Below are positions 54,047 to 62,153 of a stretch of 64,000 nt of DNA, in pieces (the first letter of the stretch is position 1; the number at the start of each line of letters is the position of its first letter). The notes beneath the pieces were generated by a model, which saw only the letters and a list, made by a program, of their open reading frames with translations, was not told where the DNA came from and did not search any database. The stretch spans positions 62,001 to 126,000 of the forward strand of contig JADJJU010000002.1 of NCBI GenBank assembly GCA_016706365.1, given 5' to 3'. The stretch comes from Saprospiraceae bacterium. Lineage in GTDB: Bacteria > Bacteroidota > Bacteroidia > Chitinophagales > Saprospiraceae. The translations under genes and the position numbers were made by a program.

Positions 54047-54139
54047 GTCACCTTTGACAGTAAAGCTGGGAAATACGTCACCTTTTTGTTGAACAATAAC
54101 GTCACCCCTTCCACTGCATAGTAGGGAAAGGGCGTCACC
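54047..54139 (-). repeat. Tagged three-hairpin element, class II, copy 3
   Basis: (C/G)GTCACC tags have GTCACC at 54047, 54077, 54101 and 54134 (30, 24, 33). Hairpins: weak CAG/CTG (54057-54068), TTGTT-g-AACAA (54086-54096) and CCCTTCC...GGGAAAGGG (54106-54132). Stems are weaker than in the other class II copies. A further hairpin ATGCTAC...GTAGCAT (54139-54177) with CGTGACG at 54199 continues the array. Confidence 0.75.
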
Positions 54140-54303
54140 ATGCTACGATTAATCCGGATTAGAAGTCCAGGGTAGCATAAAGCTTCGAAGAAGACCTTCG
54201 TGACGGGCGAAAGCGTACGTGATATCATACTTATAACCTTTTGCTTGATAAGCCGTCTATTTATGACTATTTTTGCCCTGTCAATAGTAAAAATTTACCC
54301 TTC

Positions 54304-55380
54304 ATGTTCCGAATTACTTTGCTTTTCCTGTTGTTCATTTGTGTAGAGAATTTAAATGCTCAGACATTTTTTCGAACCGAAAATATGGATGTACTGAAGA
54401 AGGATCTCAATCTCGTACAGGGAGCAAGTGTGGATGGGACAGTATTGAGACTTACTAATGCTTCCAGTAATCAAAGCGGTGCCTGCTGGTTCAAGAAGAA
54501 GCAGTTGGATCTGGACAAGGGATTTGAAACAGAATTTACTTTCAAGATTCACGGTAATGATCCCATCAAGAAAGGTGGGGACGGATTCGCTTTCGTTCTG
54601 CAGGGTCAGGGCATTGATGTTATTGGTGGAAAAGGAGATGATATTGGATATAAAGGAATTAAAAATGCTGTTGTCATTGAATTTGATACTTATGAAGATG
54701 AATCTGACAACTCGAGAAATCAGATTGCGTTGATGCGGTATGATGCCAAGCAAAGTAAATATGTTAGAGAGGCTACTGTCCACGAAATTCGTGAGCTGAA
54801 CAATGGGAAAGAGCATTTTGCCCGGATTGAATACAAGGATGGTATGCTTACATTTTATATGGACAGTTATCTTTTCCCTGTATTATCATATAAAGTTGAT
54901 CTCCCGGAAAGAATAGGCAAAAATAAAGCCTGGATAGGATTTACCGCAGCTACAAGTGATGCTTATTCCTATCATGATATTTTGTCATGGAATTTGAGCG
55001 AATTCCTTCCCCCACCTGAAGATATTAAAGAAGAAGCCATAAAAGTATTGGAAGGTCAGGTAATCGAAGTCAAGAGCAGAAATGTGGTCATTAGTGTTTG
55101 GGATCATAATAAAGTAGATGGTGACATTATTTCACTGAAAATAAATGACAAATACATTGTCACAAAGTACACTTTAGAGGCTATTCGCAAGAAATTGAAC
55201 TACCGGCTTACAGGATTTCAGGCACAGGTTATTCTGTATGCACACAATTTAGGGGATATTCCACCCAATACCGCGGCTATAGAGATTGATGATGGTATTA
55301 CTAAACAAACCATCAAGTTGAAAGCAAGTCTCCAGGAAAGTGAGTCGCTTATTCTCCAGTATAGTGGTGAAGATTTATAA
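54304..55380 (+). CDS. Secreted L-type lectin-domain protein
   Basis: 358 residues from ATG 54304, which gives the signal peptide MFRITLLFLLFICVENLNA cut before Gln. Residues about 20-240 form a legume-type lectin domain: SNQSGACWFKKKQLDLDKGF, GGDGFAFVLQGQGIDVIGGK (carbohydrate/metal loop), NAVVIEFDTYEDESD, AWIGFTAATSDAYSYHDIL. The C-terminal 120 residues carry a beta-rich domain (VLEGQVIEVKSRNVVISVWD) that resembles other Bacteroidota modules without a known role. No T9SS sorting domain is seen. A MORN-repeat gene follows after 28 bases. Confidence 0.88.
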   Translation: MFRITLLFLLFICVENLNAQTFFRTENMDVLKKDLNLVQGASVDGTVLRLTNASSNQSGACWFKKKQLDLDKGFETEFTFKIHGNDPIKKGGDGFAFVLQGQGIDVIGGKGDDIGYKGIKNAVVIEFDTYEDESDNSRNQIALMRYDAKQSKYVREATVHEIRELNNGKEHFARIEYKDGMLTFYMDSYLFPVLSYKVDLPERIGKNKAWIGFTAATSDAYSYHDILSWNLSEFLPPPEDIKEEAIKVLEGQVIEVKSRNVVISVWDHNKVDGDIISLKINDKYIVTKYTLEAIRKKLNYRLTGFQAQVILYAHNLGDIPPNTAAIEIDDGITKQTIKLKASLQESESLILQYSGEDL

Positions 55381-55408
55381 GTAATAATAAAAAGGTAAAG
55401 GGAGCAAA

Positions 55409-56338
55409 ATGAATCAGTTTCAATGGCTTTCTATTATACTCTCCTGGCTATTTACAATAGTTCTGATCTACTGGATATTCAGACAGGAAAATCAAATTGA
55501 TACCTTAAATAAAAGTATAGAGGCGCGGGATAAAGTGCTGGATTTTTATATTCGCTCTACCACTGAAGAACCAGAACGATTGATAGAAGAATTGAACGGA
55601 TTCATGACCGAACATGATTCAGCACCGGAATTATTGATACACTTCCAGACTTTAAAAGACTATCTCAACCATAATTCCAGGATTTCAGATGCTGCAGATG
55701 CAGAAAAGCAGATCGATGACGAAACATTGAGTTCATTACAAGCTTTGAATTCAAATCCTCAGAGCTTACAAGATCTGGATGAAATCTTCAGTTCTATGCT
55801 AAGCAAGAATTTCCAGTTAATTGACTCGATGCAGAAGTATTCTGATAAAACTGTGGATCAGGAAATATGGACAGAAGCTACCAAAGCACTGGAAGAAGCC
55901 TCCATTCAGATAAGTAAAACCACGAATTCACAAAGCTGGAAAATGGCCAATTTACAAAACCCGGAAGGCAAAAACTATCGCTACGCAGGTGGAGTGAACA
56001 AAGAAGGGCTGCCTCATGGATTTGGCGTCGCTACTTATACTAATGGAGATATTTACAGAGGAGCCTGGGAGAATGGTTATCAGTATGGGTCCGGAAAATG
56101 GATTTACACAAGTGGAGATGAATATGATGGAAACTATGTGAAAGGGAAGCGAAATGGATTTGGAGTGTACACCTGGATAAACGGAGATATTTATACAGGT
56201 TACTGGAATGATGATCTTAAAAATGGAAAAGGGATATTAACTAAAAAGAAAGGAAAGCACACAGAGAGCGGGCAATGGAAAGCGGATAAACTGATTAAAT
56301 CTGAAGTTCTAAAGAAAGAGCAATTTCCAGATAAATGA
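55409..56338 (+). CDS. Membrane-anchored MORN-repeat protein
   Basis: 309 residues. An N-terminal helix (FQWLSIILSWLFTIVLIYWI), a helical, acidic middle (30-195) with coiled-coil tendency, and about four MORN repeats at 200-290 (YRYAGGVNKEGLPHGFGVATY, YRGAWENGYQYGSGKW, YDGNYVKGKRNGFGVY, YTGYWNDDLKNGKGI). MORN repeats mediate lipid or protein contacts. Close downstream of the lectin gene, so the two are likely one operon. Confidence 0.88.
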   Translation: MNQFQWLSIILSWLFTIVLIYWIFRQENQIDTLNKSIEARDKVLDFYIRSTTEEPERLIEELNGFMTEHDSAPELLIHFQTLKDYLNHNSRISDAADAEKQIDDETLSSLQALNSNPQSLQDLDEIFSSMLSKNFQLIDSMQKYSDKTVDQEIWTEATKALEEASIQISKTTNSQSWKMANLQNPEGKNYRYAGGVNKEGLPHGFGVATYTNGDIYRGAWENGYQYGSGKWIYTSGDEYDGNYVKGKRNGFGVYTWINGDIYTGYWNDDLKNGKGILTKKKGKHTESGQWKADKLIKSEVLKKEQFPDK

Positions 56339-56373
56339 GTGAGTGATGTAGCTTATAAGAAGCGAATAATTCA

Positions 56374-56967
56374 TCACTTTCTATACTTTTTGTGCTTGAC
56401 TACTTTGCCATCTTTATATACAGCATAGCAACTAGGTTCCAATGAAGATTTGTTGTAATGATAAACTGTCCCTTCTCCATCATGAAAATCACCCTTTACC
56501 AGGGGTACACCGTCGGCAGAGAAATAATTATGAACTACTTTTAATTTTCCAAACGCATACACTGATTCAGACATTAGCTGACCATTTGGATAATATAAAA
56601 ATGATATCCCATCCTTTTGGCCATTCAGGAAATGAACCCTGGATTGAATCGTACTATCCGGATAGTACATGATTTTCACTATACTATTATGGTTCCATTT
56701 TTTTTCTTTGCGAGTTACTTCAAATCTCCCATCCTTTCGATACTTAAAAGTCTCTGAAAAAAGTAAATCTCCGTGAGCAGAGTAGAGTTTTCGGGTGGGT
56801 TTCCCGTTGGATTTCTTCCGATATTCGGTGACCATAGTATCGGCTGAAGAGGGCACATTCATAAGAGGGTCACCAGGCAGATGGTAAGTATGTTTTGTTA
56901 TTTGGCACGAGCCAATAGCACAGAATATAGCTGCGCTCAGAAATACATATGTGTATTTCAACTGCAT
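56374..56967 (-). CDS. YwqK-like (MORN-variant repeat) lipoprotein
   Basis: 197 residues from ATG 56967, which yields a lipobox (CAIGSC); a longer frame reaches 57072. The mature part has MORN_2/YwqK-type repeats: SNGKPTRKLYSAHGDLLFSE, YYPDSTIQSRVHFLNGQKDG, YYPNGQLMSESVYAFGKLKV. Such proteins are often annotated as YwqK-family antitoxin, though no toxin is adjacent here. Convergent with the MORN gene (35 bases). Confidence 0.82.
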   Translation of the reverse strand: MQLKYTYVFLSAAIFCAIGSCQITKHTYHLPGDPLMNVPSSADTMVTEYRKKSNGKPTRKLYSAHGDLLFSETFKYRKDGRFEVTRKEKKWNHNSIVKIMYYPDSTIQSRVHFLNGQKDGISFLYYPNGQLMSESVYAFGKLKVVHNYFSADGVPLVKGDFHDGEGTVYHYNKSSLEPSCYAVYKDGKVVKHKKYRK

Positions 56968-57122
56968 TACACTTCTCCGGGTTTTTTCATAACTGATGCT
57001 GATTATCTGTTGAACCCTCAAGACATATGTAAATATAGGATAATACTTAAAGCAAGAAAAAAACAATCGCAAAATTCTTTAAATATGTCAAAAAATGTCT
57101 GGCAATAAATATCAAATTTTGA

Positions 57123-58277
57123 TCATTCATTTTCACTCTTCACAGCCAGATAAGGTCTGATCTTCTCAATCCATTTTTCATCGAATGCCTGAATCTTGTT
57201 CAATGCATCTACATTCACATAATCACCATGATGCTGACGATAGTTCACAATTAACTGCGCTTGTTTCTTTGATATATATGGATGCAAATTGAGCTGATCA
57301 ACTGTGGCAGTGTTTATATCAATTTGTTTTGCAGCGCTGTCCAGGGAAAGAAATGGAAGGATTTTCTGAAAAACAGAATCGGGCAAATTATAAGTTTCTG
57401 CTACTTGGTGCACGCTGATGAATCCTCCCAGATTTTCTCTGAATTGAACAATTCTTTTTGCATATCCCGGGCCGATGCCATTTATTTTTTGCCATTCGTC
57501 CGGATTTGCAGTATTGATGGAAATTGTGAAATACTCTTTTGTTTTGTTTTCAAACTTTTTCTCCTCCAACCTAGATTCCGAATCTAAAGGCTCGGATTTT
57601 GAGGACTCCTTTTCCTGAATATCTACCCAACCAGCAATTTTTTCCCATTGAGCTTCATCCATACCATAGATTTTTTTCAGATCTTCTGGTTTGCGAAAGA
57701 TAGCACCCCTGGAGCGATAATTGATCAAGTTTTTAGCTACGAAAGATTTCAAGCCTGACTGTACCATGGTGGCGGAATCTGCAGTGTTGGGATCGAATGA
57801 AACCGGACTAAATTCCGCAGAATTCCTTTCTGAATGAAAAGTATTTTTCACATAAGCCGGTCTTTGATTATCCAGCTGAATAAATGGTTTCAGGCGATCA
57901 AAACTCTCTTTTGGTAAGTTATAAATTTTAGCCAGGTCTTCCGGTCTTTTAAAGCGACCACCTTTTTTCCTGTAATTAACAATACTCCGAACTGTTTTTT
58001 TATCAATTCCAAGTGCAAGCAAACTCGCTTCATCAGCAGTATTAGGGTTAAAAGGAAATGGTTTTTGAACACTCTTTTCTACAGTATTTTCAATTGCTTT
58101 TTCTTCAGCTTTCTCTACTGAGGCATAATTCACACTCAGCTCAAAAGGCTGCTCATATCCTGAAATGGATAATATTTTATAGGTGATTAACATGGCGCAA
58201 ACTCCCAGTAAAAGCGCTATTCCTCTGCGTTCACTTTTGGAGAAATAATAAACTTGCTTTGAAGATATATGACTCAT
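57123..58277 (-). CDS. Helix-hairpin-helix (ComEA-like) DNA-binding membrane protein
   Basis: 384 residues. One membrane helix (RGIALLLGVCAMLITYKIL), then five or so HhH motifs in tandem: NPNTADEASLLALGIDKKTV, NPNTADSATMVQSGLKSFVA, NTANPDEWQKINGIGPGYAK, and the end DINTATVDQLNLHPYISKKQ, each with the G-I/L-hairpin pattern and (R/K)-rich second helix (IVNYRKKGGRFKRPEDL). ComEA-type proteins bind incoming DNA in natural transformation. It is adjacent (9 bases) to the comEC gene, which supports a DNA-uptake role. Confidence 0.9.
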   Translation of the reverse strand: MSHISSKQVYYFSKSERRGIALLLGVCAMLITYKILSISGYEQPFELSVNYASVEKAEEKAIENTVEKSVQKPFPFNPNTADEASLLALGIDKKTVRSIVNYRKKGGRFKRPEDLAKIYNLPKESFDRLKPFIQLDNQRPAYVKNTFHSERNSAEFSPVSFDPNTADSATMVQSGLKSFVAKNLINYRSRGAIFRKPEDLKKIYGMDEAQWEKIAGWVDIQEKESSKSEPLDSESRLEEKKFENKTKEYFTISINTANPDEWQKINGIGPGYAKRIVQFRENLGGFISVHQVAETYNLPDSVFQKILPFLSLDSAAKQIDINTATVDQLNLHPYISKKQAQLIVNYRQHHGDYVNVDALNKIQAFDEKWIEKIRPYLAVKSENE

Positions 58278-58286
58278 TTTCCTGAT

Positions 58287-60256
58287 TTATTGTCCTGCTA
58301 AATAATTTTCTGTGCAGGCTTTCATCAATAATATTTTTCCATTCTTATTTTTCAAATCTATTTCTGTTGACCGATCATCAATAAATTTTAATTCTGCCAC
58401 TTCAATTCTAGAATTTATACTTTTCATAGGATTTGATTGATTTTTTGAATGGATGTGTAGTACCCCATTCTTGTAGCTAAGCTTATTTGATACCCATTCA
58501 TCATTTGGGTGCACAATCTTGCATGAATTCACTTTATGCATTATTCTGTTTTTGGTCACTGTCATTGAATAAGTACTTGAACTAGTATCCATATCAGTTA
58601 CACAAATACAGTTCCTACCTTCATAGAAGTCTATTATCATGCCTTTTTTCACCTGGTATGATACCATTTTATGTTGATTTGCTCTCTGAATATCATCGGC
58701 TATATAGATTGTGAAGAAAATGGCAAGACAAGCCAGACTCCCTTTTAGGTATAGTGACTTCCATGGTTGAATAGCGCGCGCCATAAAAAGTATACTTGAC
58801 ATCAAGACAAGAGCCTGCAGGAAGCTAAGTGAAATTCCTTCAGTTTTTGCTCCTGGTAAATCAGCCGTCCAGGCTACTGATTGATTCATCAGCCATGTGC
58901 TGAATGAGAGCAAATATGCCGGAATGTTAGCTAAGAAATCCGGCGTTAAGTTCAATGCTATTGTTGCAATTCCCAGCAACATAATTACACCTGCAAGCGG
59001 GACAACAAAAAGTCCGCTCAACCAAAAATAGATCGGAAATTGATTGAAATAATATAATGTAAAGGGCAGAGTTCCTAATTGTGCAGCAATAGAAACGCTC
59101 ATTAAATTCCAGATTTTTAATCCGGCAGAAGGCACATAGACAGCTCTGTAAATCCAGCTTTGAAAAAATATAATTCCTAAAAGTGCGGAATATGAAAGTT
59201 GAAATCCAATATCAAAAAGTATTTGAGGATTGCTTATTAGCTAATATTCACTTTTTTCTTCAGCAACAGCCTCGCAACCAATACAAAACTAAACATGATT
59301 GCCGCCCGCATAACTGATGGACAAAGTCCAGAAATAATTGCAAATGCCCAAAGAGCTGCAATAGCAGAAAAGCACTTTCCTATCCGAAATGACAGATCAT
59401 TATTTTTAATCATTCCAAAAACCCAAAGTAACATACCTGCTATAATGCCTGTGTGCAGTCCTGAAACTGAGAGAACATGAGTGGCTCCTGTTAATGCATA
59501 TTCTGTATTAACTTCATCGGGAATCCATTCTCTGTAGCCAAGTAATAGTGCTGAGGCGACTCCTCTTTCAGCCGGATTGGCAATTCTTGCAGAAAGTATT
59601 TCCAAACATGAACCACGGAGCTGGTTGGCCAGGCGCAGAATCATATTGCCTTTTTTTATTCCTGTGGATTCAAGCGAATCATCCCGGACATACAATTGGT
59701 GAAAAATCCCTTTTCTTGCCATGTATTGTTGAAAATCAAATGAATAAGGATTTTTCGGGCTTTGAATTTCCTGTAGATTCCCAGTAAAAACAATTTCATC
59801 TCCATAAGCTGGATTCTGCAATGTCATTTCCTGGGAAACATAAATAATAATCTTTCCCATACAAGGGATAAGCGAATCATGCTGGTCACAGCAGCTGAGT
59901 AAGCTAACTTCCAATTTTTGCTTTCCTGAGCCGGTCGTCCCCGCATATTCAATAAAGCCGGTTCCTTCAAATGGCTGATCCAATAATGCAATTCTTTGAA
60001 AATGGCTTTTATTCAATCTGTTGTCCGATAAGCTGAGCAGCATGAATCCCATGAATGAAATACAGCTCAATAGTAAAAATGATGAAACTGCTTTAATTCT
60101 GATCTCATCTCCTTTCAGGCTGAGGAGACATAAGCAGGTTACGAGGAGAGCACTTATTATTAATACATTCCAATTACCCCCCCACTCTTTCAAGAGAATT
60201 CCAAGGATAAGTGCGATACTGATTTTTGCGAATGGTATTTCTCTCCAATAGATCAT
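58287..60256 (-). pseudogene. comEC: ComEC/Rec2 DNA-uptake channel, broken in the middle
   Basis: Two frames carry one ComEC. The N-terminal half (59237-60256) has the OB-like periplasmic domain (FEGTGFIEYAGTTGSGKQKL, NPYSFDFQQYMARKGIFHQL) and the start of the channel (EYALTGATHVLSVSGLHTGI, SGLCPSVMRAAIMFSFVL). It ends KKKVNIS at 59237. The C-terminal half resumes at about 59225 with NPQILFDIGFQLSYSALLGI and runs to 58287. Between them the ~15 residues that ComEC normally has (the loop of KVNIYN...INP) are missing and only TAGCTAATAAGC remains, next to a 12-bp palindrome (TATTAGCTAATA, 59235-59246). The C-terminus lacks a metallo-beta-lactamase domain, common in Bacteroidota. Unlike the other shifts here this looks like a real short deletion. 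Confidence 0.85.
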
Positions 60257-60484
60257 GAATTTGTGCGCTTTTGATAGTGCAAAATTCTGTGTAAAATGAG
60301 CCCTGGAGTTTTAAATTTTTGTGTAGAAAATATTTATTTTTCTACAATATGAAGATTAATAGCGCTGTTTGAGCACCGTTGGTAGCATGATTTAATAAAA
60401 TAGTGTTTCGAATAGTCACCCCTCGAAAACGTGGGATGTTAAATGAACACCTTCCGGTGTTTGTTTTTAGGAGCGGCCGCTGTT
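60257..60484. other. Gap upstream of comEC with two hairpins
   Basis: TGTAGAAAA / TTTTCTACA (60322-60346) and AACACC-ttcc-GGTGTT followed by TTGTTTTT on the plus strand (60446-60468). No gene; no plus-strand gene ends here, so the second is not an obvious terminator. Confidence 0.4.
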
Positions 60485-61795
60485 CTACTTTCTTCTGATA
60501 ACAGCTCCAAGAGCATTCAATCTGGTATCTATATTCTGATAACCTCTGTCAATCTGATGAACATTGTTTATGATACTTGTACCCTTAGCGGATAATGCGG
60601 CTATTAAAAGTGCAACCCCCGCTCTGATATCCGGGGATGTCATTTCAATTCCTCTTAACTGGAATTTTCTATCCATTCCTATCACTGTAGCCCGATGTGG
60701 ATCACAAAGAATAATCTGAGCGCCCATGTCGATTAGCTTATCCACGAAGAAAAGGCGGCTTTCAAACATTTTTTGATGAATCAATACACTTCCTTTAGCC
60801 TGAGTAGCAAGGACTACCATGATACTCATCAAATCAGGAGTAAAACCGGGCCAGGGTGCATCATAAATAGTCATGATGGACCCATCGATGAAACTTTGAA
60901 TTTCATAGCTTTCCTGTGCAGGAACATGGATGTCATCTCCAATAATATCAAATTTAACACCCATTCTGCTGATGATGGGAAGAATATTTCCCAATTGATC
61001 TATCCGGCAATCTTTGATGGTAATTTCAGACTGGGTCATAGCAGCCAGCCCAATGAAACTTCCGATCTCGATCATATCCGGAAGCATGCGATGTTCTGTT
61101 CCTGAAAGGGTTTCTACACCTTCGATAGTGAGAAGATTAGATCCGACTCCGCTTATTTTTGCACCCATGTCATTCAGCATTCTGCACAATTGTTGCAGAT
61201 ATGGCTCACACGCCGCATTGTAAATAGTAGTTGTGCCCTGGGTTAGTACTGCTGCCATAAGTATATTGGCAGTACCGGTTACAGAAATCTCATCCATCAA
61301 AATGTACCCGCCTTTCATGTGAGACGAATCTATATAGTAGTTGCCCTTTTCACTATCGTATTCAAAACTGGCACCGAGTTTTTCAAAACCAAGAAAGTGA
61401 GTATCCAGTCTGCGGCGGCCGATCTTATCCCCGCCCGGCTTTGGAATGAAGGCCTTCCCCAGCCTTCCCAGCATTGGTCCGATTAACATAACGGAGCCTC
61501 TGATTTTCTTTGCTTTCTGCAAATATTCAGGGCTACTGCAATAAGCAATATCTATATTTTTAGCATTGAAAGCATAGGTGTCTTCACTGATTTGTACCAC
61601 TTCCACTCCAAGCCCTCTCAAGAGGTCTATTTGAAGCATTACGTCCAGTATATTGGGAATATTGCTAATGGTAATTTTCTCTTTGGTGAGGAGCACGGCA
61701 CTAATGATTTGTAATGCCTCATTTTTTGCGCCTTGTGGAACGATGGTTCCTGACAATTTATGACCGCCTTCTACTTCAAAGATATCTCCAACCAT
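60485..61795 (-). CDS. murA: UDP-N-acetylglucosamine 1-carboxyvinyltransferase
   Basis: 436 residues from ATG 61795; the frame is open to 62059 through an intergenic repeat. MurA adds enolpyruvate to UDP-GlcNAc, the first committed step of peptidoglycan synthesis. VEGGHKLSGTIVPQGAKNEA (substrate loop), KKIRGSVMLIGPMLGRLGKA, the catalytic loop IPKPGGDKIGRRRLD, DMIEIGSFIGLAAM and DIRAGVALLIAALSAKG are all in place. The catalytic Cys of the usual PGGC loop is Asp here, the substitution known to make MurA insensitive to fosfomycin. Confidence 0.97.
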   Translation of the reverse strand: MVGDIFEVEGGHKLSGTIVPQGAKNEALQIISAVLLTKEKITISNIPNILDVMLQIDLLRGLGVEVVQISEDTYAFNAKNIDIAYCSSPEYLQKAKKIRGSVMLIGPMLGRLGKAFIPKPGGDKIGRRRLDTHFLGFEKLGASFEYDSEKGNYYIDSSHMKGGYILMDEISVTGTANILMAAVLTQGTTTIYNAACEPYLQQLCRMLNDMGAKISGVGSNLLTIEGVETLSGTEHRMLPDMIEIGSFIGLAAMTQSEITIKDCRIDQLGNILPIISRMGVKFDIIGDDIHVPAQESYEIQSFIDGSIMTIYDAPWPGFTPDLMSIMVVLATQAKGSVLIHQKMFESRLFFVDKLIDMGAQIILCDPHRATVIGMDRKFQLRGIEMTSPDIRAGVALLIAALSAKGTSIINNVHQIDRGYQNIDTRLNALGAVIRRK

Positions 61796-61858
61796 AATGA
61801 ATATATGTAATCTGTAAGAAAATAATTTAGCACTAATAAGCTGCCTTAGCAAGCCGGA

Positions 61859-61866
61859 CAAAGGTA
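61859..61866 (-). promoter_or_regulatory. -7 box of murA
   Basis: TACCTTTG on the minus strand fits TAnnTTTG; transcription would start near 61852, a ~57-base leader. This excludes the longer frame. No clear -33 TTTG. Confidence 0.45.
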
Positions 61867-61910
61867 AATATAAAAAAACTAATATGATATTCTTTCCACA
61901 AAAATTGAAA

Positions 61911-61985
61911 ATAGTGAATGGTGAATGGTGAAATGGTGAAATGTAAAATGTAAAATGTAAAATGTAAAATGTAAATGGAACAGCC
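61911..61985. repeat. TAAAATG heptamer tandem and GTGAATG repeats with AACAGCC
   Basis: GTGAATG repeated twice, GTGAAATG variants, then TAAAATG repeated four times, and AACAGCC at 61979-61985. The same order as in the other gap modules: short tandem repeat, then AACAGCC. Confidence 0.7.
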
Positions 61986-62081
61986 AGTTGGGTATAATGA
62001 ATATGAGCCCAATCACTGACATGTCTGTACACATGAGTGTGATTGCTAATAATTACCAATACCAGAAGAAAAAAAACAGCA

Positions 62082-62118
62082 CAAAAAAAGGCTATCCGGA
62101 TTGAATCGGATAGCCCTA
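62082..62118 (-). terminator. Terminator of the T9SS repeat protein gene
   Basis: Perfect 9-bp stem GGCTATCCG / CGGATAGCC, with TTTTTTT on the minus strand, 36 bases past the stop. Confidence 0.85.
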
Positions 62119-62153
62119 TTGTTCATGCAAGATTCCTTGCAATTAGATGGTGA

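Noticed and set aside
60446..60468. Intrinsic terminator in the comEC-murA gap
   Set aside because: The T run is on the plus strand, where no gene ends, so it has no transcript to stop.
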